From Alphaproteobacteria bacterium (GTDB lineage Bacteria; Pseudomonadota; Alphaproteobacteria; Puniceispirillales; Puniceispirillaceae), in NCBI GenBank assembly GCA_011526395.1, contig WTHW01000258.1, positions 1-18,964 of the forward strand: DNA of 18,964 bases, in the 5' to 3' direction. The notes under the pieces were generated by a model, which was not told where the DNA came from, ran no database searches, and saw only the letters and a list, made by a program, of their open reading frames with translations. The position numbers and the translations under genes are program-made. Shown here piece after piece: positions 7,398 to 14,673 of the stretch (its first letter is position 1; each line of letters starts with the position of its first letter).

Positions 7398-7757
7398 ATG
7401 CCGCTTCATATCCTTGTTGATGTGCTCAATGATAAAGGCTCAAAATACGCTGTCAGTGGCGCCGCTGTCACCAGCCGTGCAGAGTGCGATCAGCTGATAA
7501 AAGAGCTGAAAAAGGTGAAGAAATTTGCACGCGCCACCCATCATAGCTGGGCCTATCTTTCCTCATCAGACGGTCCTATAAAACAAGATGATGGCGAAAG
7601 CGGCGCTGGCATGGTCATCATCCGCATGCTGGAGCGCGCCCAGCTCTACGATCATATCATCATTGTGACCAGATGGTATGGCGGCACCAAATTAGGAGGC
7701 GACAGGTTCCGTCATATTCAAACTTGTGTGAATGCCTATCTAGATGACATTAGGTGA
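7398..7757 (+). CDS. Short UPF0029 (IMPACT/YigZ N-terminal domain) protein
   Basis: This is a 119-residue protein made only of the UPF0029 domain found in bacterial YigZ and eukaryotic IMPACT. Hallmarks are THHSWAYL (47-54), QDDGESGAGMVI (63-74) and VTRWYGGTKLGGDRFRH (90-106). Bacterial YigZ is usually about 200 residues with a second DUF1949 domain; here that domain is absent and the stop is clean, so this is a natural short form and not a frameshift. IMPACT modulates the GCN2 translation-stress kinase in eukaryotes; the bacterial role is not settled. It begins 11 bases after betA with no clear ribosome site, which points to translational coupling with betA, though a role in choline use is not implied by the family. 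It converges with ccmE across 6 bases. Confidence 0.85.
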   Translation: MPLHILVDVLNDKGSKYAVSGAAVTSRAECDQLIKELKKVKKFARATHHSWAYLSSSDGPIKQDDGESGAGMVIIRMLERAQLYDHIIIVTRWYGGTKLGGDRFRHIQTCVNAYLDDIR

Positions 7758-7775
7758 GGGCGGCTATTTCTCACC
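7753..7775. terminator. Weak hairpin at the UPF0029 / ccmE convergent junction
   Basis: GGTGAG (7753-7758) and CTCACC (7770-7775) can pair over an 11-base loop, overlapping the stop codon of the UPF0029 gene and the end of ccmE. There is no clear T-run on either side, so it is at best a weak transcript-end structure. Confidence 0.2.
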
Positions 7776-8192
7776 CTGCCAAACGCCCTGTTCTTCTAGG
7801 GCATCTTTGACCTCGCGCGGCATATAATTTTCATCATGCTTTGCCAGCACGCTATCTGCTATCAGAACCTTATCAACCACAGGGCCTTCAGCGACAATCC
7901 CTTGCCCTTCTCTGAATAAGTCAGGCAATGCTCCATCATAACGTACCGATATCCGCGCCGTCTCGTCTGTGATATCAAACTCTGTCACAGTCCCCTCAAT
8001 CTTCACAGACCCTTGCGCCACCAGCCCGCCAACACGCAATGTCTTGGCTGACAAATGCGTGTCTGTGATTTGCGAGGGGGTGACGAAAAACACGATATTA
8101 TCTCGCAAAGCCACAGATGCCAGCCATGCCGCACAGGCGATAATCACCCCTGCCACTGCTGTTATCATCAGTCTTTTGCGTTTTGGTGTCAT
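7764..8192 (-). CDS. ccmE: Cytochrome c maturation haem chaperone CcmE
   Basis: This is a 142-residue periplasmic haem chaperone anchored by one N-terminal membrane helix (about 9-29, after MTPKRKR). CcmE receives haem from CcmABCD, holds it covalently on a histidine, and passes it to the CcmF/H ligase for attachment to apocytochrome c. The haem-binding histidine is H119 in VLAKHDENYMP, with the conserved Tyr at 123 (HxxxY), as in E. coli CcmE. The OB-fold core (FFVTPSQI to LFREGQGIVAEG) is intact. AAGGGA lies 8 bases before the ATG. No other ccm gene is in the window; ccmE normally sits in a ccm cluster or beside ccmF/ccmH, so here it is a detached single gene. Identity is secure. Confidence 0.95.
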   Translation of the reverse strand: MTPKRKRLMITAVAGVIIACAAWLASVALRDNIVFFVTPSQITDTHLSAKTLRVGGLVAQGSVKIEGTVTEFDITDETARISVRYDGALPDLFREGQGIVAEGPVVDKVLIADSVLAKHDENYMPREVKDALEEQGVWQGEK

Positions 8193-8362
8193 GCGACATG
8201 TCCCTTACAAATCTCACATTGTTGCCGTGATAGCACAAGCGGCTAGGGGAATGCCAGTGGCAAGATAATCATCTCATATATTGAAAAATCATTGACGGTG
8301 ACCCAAATCCTTCTCACTCTCTCATCAGATATAAAAAAACCGCAGATGAAAAGAGAGCGCAT
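8193..8362. other. Divergent intergenic region between ccmE and the SDR pair
   Basis: At 170 bases this is the largest gap in the window. It holds the ccmE ribosome site (AAGGGA) on the minus strand and an AGAGAG site before the + strand dehydrogenase. TTGACG at 8292-8297 looks like a -35 element, but no convincing -10 follows at 16-18 bases; AGATATAA near 8328 is too far away. No RNA gene, repeat or operator is evident. Confidence 0.5.
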
Positions 8363-9100
8363 ATGTCAGATAAGTTTGATGATAAGGTTGTTTTGATCAC
8401 AGGTGCTGCCGGCGGCATTGGCTCTGCCTTATCAGATGTGTTTTCTGCGCATGGTGCAATCATCGCCGCCTCAGACAGGGATGGCTCAGGCCTTGCGGCT
8501 GATACCTCTTTTTTGGGTGACCTCACAAACCCAGCCTTTTGTGATGCACTGCCGCAGATGGTGTATGACCGCTATGGCCGCCTTGATATCATCATCAATA
8601 ATGCCGGCGTGATTGCCAGAGGTGACGTGACCGCCAGCACAGATGATGATTTACGCCTTTCTATGGCTGTGAATGTCGAAGCGCCTTTTCGCATTTGCCG
8701 CGCTAGCATACCTCTAATGGCATCAGGCGGCGGGGGCGCGATTGTGAATATCGCCTCCTGCTGGGGCAGGCGGCCAGGTCCAAACCACGCACTTTACTGC
8801 ATGACAAAGGCGGCTCTTGCCTCACTGACCGAATGTATGGGGATGGATCATGCGCATCAAAATATCCGCGTGAATGGCATTTGCCCGAATGAGGTAAACA
8901 CCCCGATGTTGCGCTCTGGTTTTGCCATGCGCGGCATGAACCCTGACACAGCGGTTGAGGCTTTGAATAAAACAGTCCCCTTGGGGCGCATAGCAGAGCC
9001 GCAAGATATCGCAGATGTGGCTCTCTTTTTGGCCTCTGATAGCGCGCGCTATATGTGCGGCGCATTGGTAGAGGTCAATGGCGGAAAGCCAGTCGCATGA
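8363..9100 (+). CDS. Short-chain dehydrogenase/reductase (SDR), probably NAD-dependent
   Basis: This is a 245-residue classical SDR. The cofactor motif is TGAAGGIG (13-20), followed by NNAG (79-82), the structural N104, and the catalytic triad S132, Y145 and K149. The aspartate at 38 (AASDRD), just after the second strand, usually selects NAD over NADP. The substrate is not readable from the sequence; sugar, hydroxy-acid, sulfonate and 3-oxoacyl substrates are all used by this family. An AGAGAG ribosome site precedes the ATG. Its stop overlaps the ATG of a second SDR (ATGA), so the two are translated together. A DHPS 2-dehydrogenase role is possible given the hps cassette 5 kb away, but this is a weak inference. 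Confidence 0.92.
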   Translation: MSDKFDDKVVLITGAAGGIGSALSDVFSAHGAIIAASDRDGSGLAADTSFLGDLTNPAFCDALPQMVYDRYGRLDIIINNAGVIARGDVTASTDDDLRLSMAVNVEAPFRICRASIPLMASGGGGAIVNIASCWGRRPGPNHALYCMTKAALASLTECMGMDHAHQNIRVNGICPNEVNTPMLRSGFAMRGMNPDTAVEALNKTVPLGRIAEPQDIADVALFLASDSARYMCGALVEVNGGKPVA

Positions 9101-9831
9101 GCCGCTTTGCCACTAAAATCTGCCTTGTTACAGGCGCTAGTCGCGGTATCGGCCTTGCCATTGCCACCTGCCTTGCTGAAGAGGGCGCACATGTCATCAC
9201 CGCACAGCGGGGCGAAGCGCCGGGCTTTGAATCTTATCAAATCGACCTCACTGATACAGATGCCATCTCATCCCTAATCACAGATATCATCGCACAACAT
9301 GGTCGCCTTGATGTGCTTGTGAATAATGCTGGCATCATGCCGCACGCCCCGCTTCAGGATATGGCGCTATCTGATTGGCACAACACAATCGCCCTTAATC
9401 TAACAACGCCCTTTTGGCTAATGTCAAAGGCACTGCCTCATCTGTCTAGGGTTGGCGGGGCAATCGTAAATATCGGCTCGATTGAGGGGCTTGGCGCAAA
9501 TGCTGGCCACAGCGCCTATTGCGCTTCCAAAGGCGGGATACATGCGCTCACCAAATCAGCGGCAGTTGATGCCGGGCCCTTGGGCGTGCGCGTAAATGCA
9601 GTTGCGCCTGGCTGGATAAATACAGATTTAAACGAAGCCTTTATCAATGATATGCCAGACCCAGCCGCCTTCCGCGCCGATATTGCCAAAATCCACCCTT
9701 TGGGCAAGACAGGCGAGCCATCAGACGTCGCTGGCCTTGTGGCCTTCCTTGCAAGTGATGATGCTGCCTTTATCACAGGCCAAATCATCACCATAGATGG
9801 CGGCCGCCTCTCTCGCCTGCCTTTGCCTTGA
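9097..9831 (+). CDS. Short-chain dehydrogenase/reductase (SDR), possibly NADP-dependent
   Basis: This is a 244-residue classical SDR: TGASRGIG (12-19), NNAG (76-79), N101, and the catalytic set S128, Y141 and K145 (SAYCASKGG). After the second strand it has AQRGE with R38 and no acidic residue, which favours NADP(H), unlike its upstream partner. The C-terminal GQIITIDGG is typical of the 3-oxoacyl-reductase-like (FabG-like) branch. The ATG at 9097 is chosen because it forms an ATGA overlap with the previous stop; an in-frame GTG at 9055 would add 14 residues buried in the upstream gene. It converges on the DUF1761 gene with only 6 bases between. Reaction unknown. Confidence 0.92.
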   Translation: MSRFATKICLVTGASRGIGLAIATCLAEEGAHVITAQRGEAPGFESYQIDLTDTDAISSLITDIIAQHGRLDVLVNNAGIMPHAPLQDMALSDWHNTIALNLTTPFWLMSKALPHLSRVGGAIVNIGSIEGLGANAGHSAYCASKGGIHALTKSAAVDAGPLGVRVNAVAPGWINTDLNEAFINDMPDPAAFRADIAKIHPLGKTGEPSDVAGLVAFLASDDAAFITGQIITIDGGRLSRLPLP

Positions 9832-9837
9832 AGCGCG

Positions 9838-10236
9838 CTACCCCGCTATCACAGCCAAAACACATGTGATAATCGCAATCTGGGATAGCAAAAACCCAGC
9901 ATCGATTCTGAACATCTTATCACTGCCACCTTTGGCACAATTATTGGTATAGACCCCGATGGTCACAGACACTGCCAAAATCCCCACACCGCCAAAGCCA
10001 TAGGCGCTATAAAGAAGCAGTGCCATCATACTAAAAAACACGCAATCAGCTATCGATGCCACCATCATTTTCTTGGCACCTTTTTGATAATCTTCTGGCA
10101 TTTTGCGATGGGGTTGTTCATGCGCCCACGGCGTGCCAAATACCTTTGGGCTATACCAAATCGCCCCTAATATGACACCTAAAATACTGGCAATCCCAAT
10201 CGCGCCGTAATTCATCATCACTATTTCGCTCATCAT
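9838..10236 (-). CDS. DUF1761 small membrane protein
   Basis: This is a protein of about 132 residues with four hydrophobic segments: N-terminal GAIGIASILGVILGAIWYS, then two central helices, and a C-terminal one ending in VLAVIAG. The GAIWYSPKVFGTPWAHE stretch near the first helix is the hallmark of the DUF1761 family. No biochemical function is established for the family. Two adjacent ATG codons (10236 and 10233) follow a GGGGG ribosome site; either could be used. The in-frame TTG at 10266 is less likely. It lies alone on the minus strand between the SDR pair and the dioxygenase. Family assignment is good; role unknown. Confidence 0.82.
   Translation of the reverse strand: MMSEIVMMNYGAIGIASILGVILGAIWYSPKVFGTPWAHEQPHRKMPEDYQKGAKKMMVASIADCVFFSMMALLLYSAYGFGGVGILAVSVTIGVYTNNCAKGGSDKMFRIDAGFLLSQIAIITCVLAVIAG
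9847..9871. repeat. Inverted repeat just past the SDR stop, inside the DUF1761 gene
   Basis: TATCACA (9847-9853) and TGTGATA (9865-9871) are perfect inverted copies separated by 11 bases, beginning 16 bases after the second SDR gene's stop and inside the last codons of the convergent DUF1761 gene. It could form a hairpin protecting the SDR transcript end. No T-run follows. Confidence 0.35.
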
Positions 10237-10384
10237 TTCGCCCCCGTCTTCATGATCCTTTTGCAATCATCTTGTGGTGAATTCATAAATAAACACAAAT
10301 GTAAAAAACAGGCACGCTAACTTGCACACAGATGGGGGGCGTTTTATGCTTGCCATAGAGACCTCTCATTGAAAGGGATAACGC
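10237..10384. other. Divergent intergenic region between DUF1761 gene and dioxygenase gene
   Basis: These 148 bases contain the GGGGG ribosome site for the minus-strand gene and AAAGGGA six bases before the dioxygenase ATG. The middle is AT-rich (AAATAAACACAAATGTAAAAAAC), suitable for divergent promoters, but I can assign no specific -35/-10 pair. No RNA gene or repeat is seen. Confidence 0.4.
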
Positions 10385-11251
10385 ATGACAAAATCAGCAA
10401 CCAGATATCATTGGCAAGGCACGCCCACTGCCGAGATGACACAAAGCTTCCATGATGAAGGCTATCTGCTGATTGAAGGCTTTGCCACAGCCACCGAATG
10501 TGATGATTTGCTAGCCCGCACCAAACAGCTGATTGACGGCTTTGATGCAGATGCTCATAAAATTGTCTTTTCAGCTGATGGTCAATCACATGCGGCTTCT
10601 GATTATTTCATGAAATCAGCAAGCAATATTTCCTTTTTCTTGGAAAAAGGCGCTGTTGATTCAGATGGCGAGTTGATAAAGGATAAATCAGTTGCCGTGA
10701 ATAAAATCGGTCACGCGCTCCATGATTTAGACCCTGTCTTTGATGCCTTTTCCCATCAGAAAAAGATGGCTGATCTGGCACATGCGATTGGCTTTCAGGA
10801 TCCTAAATTATTGCAATCAATGGTTATCTGCAAACAGCCTCATATTGGCGGCGAAGTGGGCGGTCACCAAGATTCGACCTTCCTTTACACAGAGCCACAA
10901 ACATGTGTCGGCTTCTGGCTCGCGCTTGAGGATGCGACGATTGAAAATGGATGCATGTGGGGCGCACCTGCCCAGCATCACACCCCTCTCAAAAGCCGTT
11001 TTCTACGCCGTGATGGCGAGATGGTGATGGAACCATTATCAGATGGTGAGATGCCAATATGTGATGTCCCACTGCCTGCACCAAAAGGAACGCTCATCTT
11101 GCTTCATGGACGCTTTCCGCATTATTCACCTGAAAACACCTCTGCTGGCTCACGCTATGCTTATGCGCTTCACATGATTGATGGCACAGCCCATTACCCA
11201 GATGGCAACTGGCTACAACGAGACGCTGATATGCCTTTGCGCGGATTCTAG
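10385..11251 (+). CDS. Phytanoyl-CoA dioxygenase family (PHYHD1-like) Fe(II)/2-oxoglutarate oxygenase
   Basis: This is a 288-residue cytoplasmic non-haem iron oxygenase. The HxD motif is H161 and D163 in GGHQDSTFLYTEP. The distal iron ligand is H246 in FPHYSPENTSAGSR, and R257 is placed to bind 2-oxoglutarate. The layout, including the HYS..N.S..SR..Y..H pattern at 246-263, is that of the PHYHD1 subgroup, whose animal members have an unsettled substrate. Bacterial relatives hydroxylate diverse small molecules. AAAGGGA precedes the ATG. It is transcribed alone toward the psuG end, with 5 bases between stops. Nothing nearby fixes the substrate, although the methylated-amine genes around it make an amine or betaine-type substrate worth considering. 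Confidence 0.9.
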   Translation: MTKSATRYHWQGTPTAEMTQSFHDEGYLLIEGFATATECDDLLARTKQLIDGFDADAHKIVFSADGQSHAASDYFMKSASNISFFLEKGAVDSDGELIKDKSVAVNKIGHALHDLDPVFDAFSHQKKMADLAHAIGFQDPKLLQSMVICKQPHIGGEVGGHQDSTFLYTEPQTCVGFWLALEDATIENGCMWGAPAQHHTPLKSRFLRRDGEMVMEPLSDGEMPICDVPLPAPKGTLILLHGRFPHYSPENTSAGSRYAYALHMIDGTAHYPDGNWLQRDADMPLRGF

Positions 11252-11256
11252 CCCTG

Positions 11257-12213
11257 TTAAGCTTGCTTTTGGCCCTTGGGATAGGCGATGGCGGCATAGG
11301 CGATAGCGATTTTCGCACCCACACGCGCATTATTCATCACCAATGCCTGATTACACGCAAGGCTCGCCCCGTCTGTCTTCTGCCTGATAAGAGATAGCAA
11401 ATAAGGCGTCACCTCTTTGCCTTTAATGCCCTCAGCCTCAGCTTCTGCTAATGCCTCATCTATCACTTTTGCGATGATAGGGTGGGGGATTTCATCTGCC
11501 TCTGGTACAGGGTTCGCAATCATCATGCCGCCCTCAATGCCAAGTGACCATTTGGTTTTCATAATGGCGGCCACCGCGCCCGCGCTATCGGCTCTGGCTG
11601 TCAGGCTAATACCACTGGCTCTAGACCAAAAAGCTGGCAGCTCATCTGTGCCATAGCCAATGACAGGCACGCCATGTGTCTCCAGATATTCCATTGTCAA
11701 CGGCAAATCCAAAATCGCTTTGGGGCCAGCGCTGACCACAGCGACATTGGTACGTGCTAATTCTGGCAAATCTGCTGAGATATCGAAATCTTGCGCCGCG
11801 CCGCGATGGACACCGCCAATCCCGCCAGTGGCAAAGACAGATATGCCAGCCATCGCCGCACAAATCATCGTGCTTGCCACAGTCGTTGCCCCATTGCCGC
11901 CTTGTGCCATGATGGTGGCAATATCGCGCCGGCTCACCTTTATCACGTCACTTGATGGCGATGCCAGCTCTTCAAGCTCATCACCTGTCAGGCCAATTTT
12001 GATACGGCCCCCTAAAATGGCGATGGTCGCTGGCACAGCGCCTTCTTCTCTGATAGCCGCTTCTAGCGCAAGCGCTGTTTGCTTATTCTCTGGATAGGGC
12101 AGGCCATGTGATATGATGGTCGATTCTAACGCCACAACACCTACTCCATCTGCCAGTGCCACAGCCACCTCAGGGGCGATATCCATCATCTCATTCATCA
12201 TCTCAAATCTCAT
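11257..12213 (-). CDS. psuG: Pseudouridine-5'-phosphate glycosidase
   Basis: This is a 318-residue PsuG-family enzyme, which reversibly cleaves the C-C glycosidic bond of pseudouridine 5'-phosphate to uracil and ribose 5-phosphate. The key residues line up with E. coli PsuG almost residue for residue: E30 in ALESTIISHG, K92 in VIKVSRRD, and the Schiff-base lysine K165 in SAGPKAILD. The metal-binding region HRGAAQDFDISADL (136-149) and the C-terminal NQALVMNNARVGA are also present. It is the last gene of the mttB-psuK-psuG operon. Its ATG at 12213 lies inside the end of the kinase gene (11-base overlap). Several later in-frame ATGs (M5, M6, M9, M10) could be the real start, since none has a strong ribosome site. 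Family: certain. Confidence 0.95.
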   Translation of the reverse strand: MRFEMMNEMMDIAPEVAVALADGVGVVALESTIISHGLPYPENKQTALALEAAIREEGAVPATIAILGGRIKIGLTGDELEELASPSSDVIKVSRRDIATIMAQGGNGATTVASTMICAAMAGISVFATGGIGGVHRGAAQDFDISADLPELARTNVAVVSAGPKAILDLPLTMEYLETHGVPVIGYGTDELPAFWSRASGISLTARADSAGAVAAIMKTKWSLGIEGGMMIANPVPEADEIPHPIIAKVIDEALAEAEAEGIKGKEVTPYLLSLIRQKTDGASLACNQALVMNNARVGAKIAIAYAAIAYPKGQKQA

Positions 12214-13120
12214 TTTTTATGGTCTCAAGGCTGATATGATCACTCACAGCGCTGACCGATTGGCACGACAGATACGCACATTGCCGCGCAATCATGCCAG
12301 CCTCTTTTACTGATCTACCAGTTGCCAGCCCATAAATATACCCTGCTAGCAAGCAATCACCAGCACCTGAAATGGTCTCTGGCGCTGTTTGTATCGCCTC
12401 GAATTGATGCACTTCATCATCGCGATAGATACAAAAGCCGCTTGCCCCTTGGCTTAGCAGAATATGCGCCGCGCCTGTATCAGCCATCATATCTACAACC
12501 GCTTTATCAGGGGTGCTATCATCACCCCCAACCAGAGAAAGGGCCTCTGCTCTTGAACATTTCAAGATATCAACCTCTGATAAAATATCTAATGCGCGGC
12601 CAATCTTTGCTGATGACACCCCATCTAATACCAGCTGGCCTTTGCGCTTGATGTTGGCAATCTCTGACAGGCTTGCCTCACTCAGGTTGCAATCACAGAT
12701 GACAAAATCAGCTGATGCAATCATCTCTGCCTGATCTGTAATCACGCTTGGCGTTATCTTATCACTCAAAGCCATTTGATTAATGGCCGTGACCTGCTCA
12801 CCATCTTTATCATGAATGGTTAAATAACAATCACTATCCTGCCCATCTGCACGGATGCTTGGCGCGATATCAATATCAAGGCCGGTCAAATGCGCCATCA
12901 TCTGATGGGCAAACTCATCATCACCAAAGGCTGATAACAAGGTGACTTTCTGCCCCAATCTTGCCAGCGTTTCTGCGATATTGCGCCCCACACCGCCAGC
13001 TGTCTGACTGACCTGTCCGATATGGGACTCTGCTAGCGGTATCATCTCTTGATTGGCACGTGCGGTGATATCACGGTTTGCACCACCTATGACAAGGATA
13101 TGGGGTGCCAGCTCACTCAT
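12203..13120 (-). CDS. psuK: PfkB-family kinase, probable pseudouridine kinase
   Basis: This is a 305-residue ribokinase-like (PfkB) kinase. It has the N-terminal IGGANRDI, the first PfkB signature around AGGVGRNIAETLARLG (41-56) with the substrate-binding GG, and the second signature ETISGAGDCLLAGYIYG (248-264) with the catalytic base D255 and the anion-hole GAG. Pseudouridine kinase supplies pseudouridine 5'-phosphate to PsuG, and the next gene is psuG, overlapping by 11 bases, so that role is strongly suggested. Its ATG overlaps the stop of the MttB-like gene (ATGA, 13117-13120) and there is no good ribosome site, pointing to translational coupling. A different ribosyl or sugar substrate cannot be excluded. 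Confidence 0.92.
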   Translation of the reverse strand: MSELAPHILVIGGANRDITARANQEMIPLAESHIGQVSQTAGGVGRNIAETLARLGQKVTLLSAFGDDEFAHQMMAHLTGLDIDIAPSIRADGQDSDCYLTIHDKDGEQVTAINQMALSDKITPSVITDQAEMIASADFVICDCNLSEASLSEIANIKRKGQLVLDGVSSAKIGRALDILSEVDILKCSRAEALSLVGGDDSTPDKAVVDMMADTGAAHILLSQGASGFCIYRDDEVHQFEAIQTAPETISGAGDCLLAGYIYGLATGRSVKEAGMIARQCAYLSCQSVSAVSDHISLETIKNEI

Positions 13121-14673
13121 TCTGGATAAATCACAGATCTGTCCAGCTTGATAGGGAACTTATCTCTGATCATCTTATCTGCCGTCTTGGATAAAAATTC
13201 AGCACGCGGCTCTGCTTGCAGTTGGGCTAGTTGCGCGCGCGCCACGCCCCATGCATCTTGCGCGCCCGTCTCTTCCCATACTGTCGGGCTGTCACGATTG
13301 GCTAGCTTTGGATAATAATAATCCCGCAGCATCGCATCCATTGTATGATCGCCGCCCAAGAAATGACCATCACCATAAACAGCTTGGCGTATCGCCTCGA
13401 ACCCTAGCGTCTCTTCTGTGACCTCAATGCCTCTGATAGCGCGCTGGTTCAAGGCCAGCATTTCATTATCCAAAATCATCGCTTCAAATGACGCACCAAG
13501 CAAGCTTGCCATCATCCCTGCTGATTCATAGATCATATTCGCACCTGCCAGCCCAGCCGCCAGTGATGATAAGCCTTTTTCCATACCCATCTGTGCATCA
13601 ACAGCCTTCGCATCTGCCATCGAGCTTGCGACACCGCTAATCAGGCCAAGCGCGTTTGATATTTGCGCCGCACCCGCATTCAAAATAGATATCTCACCAC
13701 CAGAGCCAGCAAAAGAGCCTGTGCGCAAATCAACCACAAAAGGCCAGTTCGAGAAAATCATCGGATATTCAGGCTGAATGACATTCACCATCATCAATGC
13801 CGCCAGCGTCTCAGCTGTCGTCTGCGCCAACATCCCAGCAAGCGGGGCAGGGGCCGTCGCGCCAGATTGTGCGGCAATAATCGCATTAATCGGCATATTA
13901 TGCGCAATCGCCTCTTTGGCGACATCAAACGCATCTTCCCCATATTTCAAGGGCGAGATGATAGGGCTGATATGCACCTTACAACAAGGCCTCTTGGCAA
14001 AGGCGCCCGCACCGCCCATCGCCGCATCAAACATCTCAATCGCAGGCGCAACCGCATTGCCAAGCGTAAAGCTTGTGCCAACCGGCTTTTGCGTGCCAGC
14101 TATCAGCGCATAGATTGTGTTCACATCTAACTCAAAAATATCAGGCACATCTGTTGCCACACAAATACGTGTAAACCAGCTGATATTCTCCATCTGATCA
14201 GCAAGGCGGGTAAATTCATATAAATCATGAAGCGTCGAGGCACGATAAAGGCCTGTCTGGCTATCGAGCGTCTGAACAGCCGCCCCGCCTGTGCCGTAAT
14301 AAACCTTATCCCCGCCAATTTCGATATCATATTTCGGATCACGTCCATAAAGCGTGAATTGCTTTGGTGATTTATCAATCACATCTTCTATCATCTGCCG
14401 GCTATAGCATAATCTGCCAGCCTCATTCAGATAGGCGCCTTTTGCCAGTGCCATTTCTTCTAATTCAGCTGGCACCTCGCCAAGACCAATTTCTGATAAT
14501 AACCGATAGGCCACATCAATAATATCTTGCACAGCTTTCGGCGTTAGCGGCTGATAGGTGCCACCAATTTGACCTGGCGGGCAGGGATGGGCAATCGCGC
14601 CTTTTGTTTGGCGTTGCATATGACGTGCAGCTCGTCCAGCGCCGCGTCTGCCAGTTGCTTTCACATCATCCAT
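13117..14673 (-). CDS. MttB-family (non-pyrrolysine) methylamine/betaine methyltransferase
   Basis: This is a protein of about 518 residues of the trimethylamine:corrinoid methyltransferase superfamily. The reading frame is continuous, with no internal amber codon, so it is the non-pyrrolysine branch, whose studied members demethylate glycine betaine, proline betaine, carnitine and related quaternary amines. Typical features are the basic N-terminus (RRGAGRAARH), YYGTGGAAVQTLD, the long TIM-barrel stretch with KPCCKVHISPIISPL-like sequence (here RPCCKVHISPIISPL), and the C-terminal DHTMDAMLRDYYYPKL. The ATG at 14673 is preferred because GGGGG lies 7 bases upstream; an ATG at 14694 and a GTG at 14697 are alternatives. 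It leads the operon with psuK and psuG and is divergent from the DMGDH-like gene. No corrinoid protein or corrinoid:folate methyltransferase is visible here. Exact substrate unknown. Confidence 0.92.
   Translation of the reverse strand: MDDVKATGRRGAGRAARHMQRQTKGAIAHPCPPGQIGGTYQPLTPKAVQDIIDVAYRLLSEIGLGEVPAELEEMALAKGAYLNEAGRLCYSRQMIEDVIDKSPKQFTLYGRDPKYDIEIGGDKVYYGTGGAAVQTLDSQTGLYRASTLHDLYEFTRLADQMENISWFTRICVATDVPDIFELDVNTIYALIAGTQKPVGTSFTLGNAVAPAIEMFDAAMGGAGAFAKRPCCKVHISPIISPLKYGEDAFDVAKEAIAHNMPINAIIAAQSGATAPAPLAGMLAQTTAETLAALMMVNVIQPEYPMIFSNWPFVVDLRTGSFAGSGGEISILNAGAAQISNALGLISGVASSMADAKAVDAQMGMEKGLSSLAAGLAGANMIYESAGMMASLLGASFEAMILDNEMLALNQRAIRGIEVTEETLGFEAIRQAVYGDGHFLGGDHTMDAMLRDYYYPKLANRDSPTVWEETGAQDAWGVARAQLAQLQAEPRAEFLSKTADKMIRDKFPIKLDRSVIYPE

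Noticed and set aside
9055..9096. Upstream GTG start at 9055 for the second SDR
   Set aside because: It would add 14 basic residues encoded inside the first SDR; the ATGA overlap at 9097 gives the normal SDR N-terminus.
9847..9871. CRP/FNR-like operator reading of TATCACA...TGTGATA
   Set aside because: The half-sites are in the outward order with 11-base spacing, unlike TGTGA-N6-TCACA, and the site is at gene ends rather than in a promoter.
11660..12097. Open frame of 145 codons on the + strand
   Set aside because: It is antisense to psuG, with no ribosome site or family motif.
13663..14130. Open frame of 155 codons on the + strand
   Set aside because: It is antisense to the MttB-family gene and rich in Arg, His and Asn from reverse-complemented codons; no recognisable protein.
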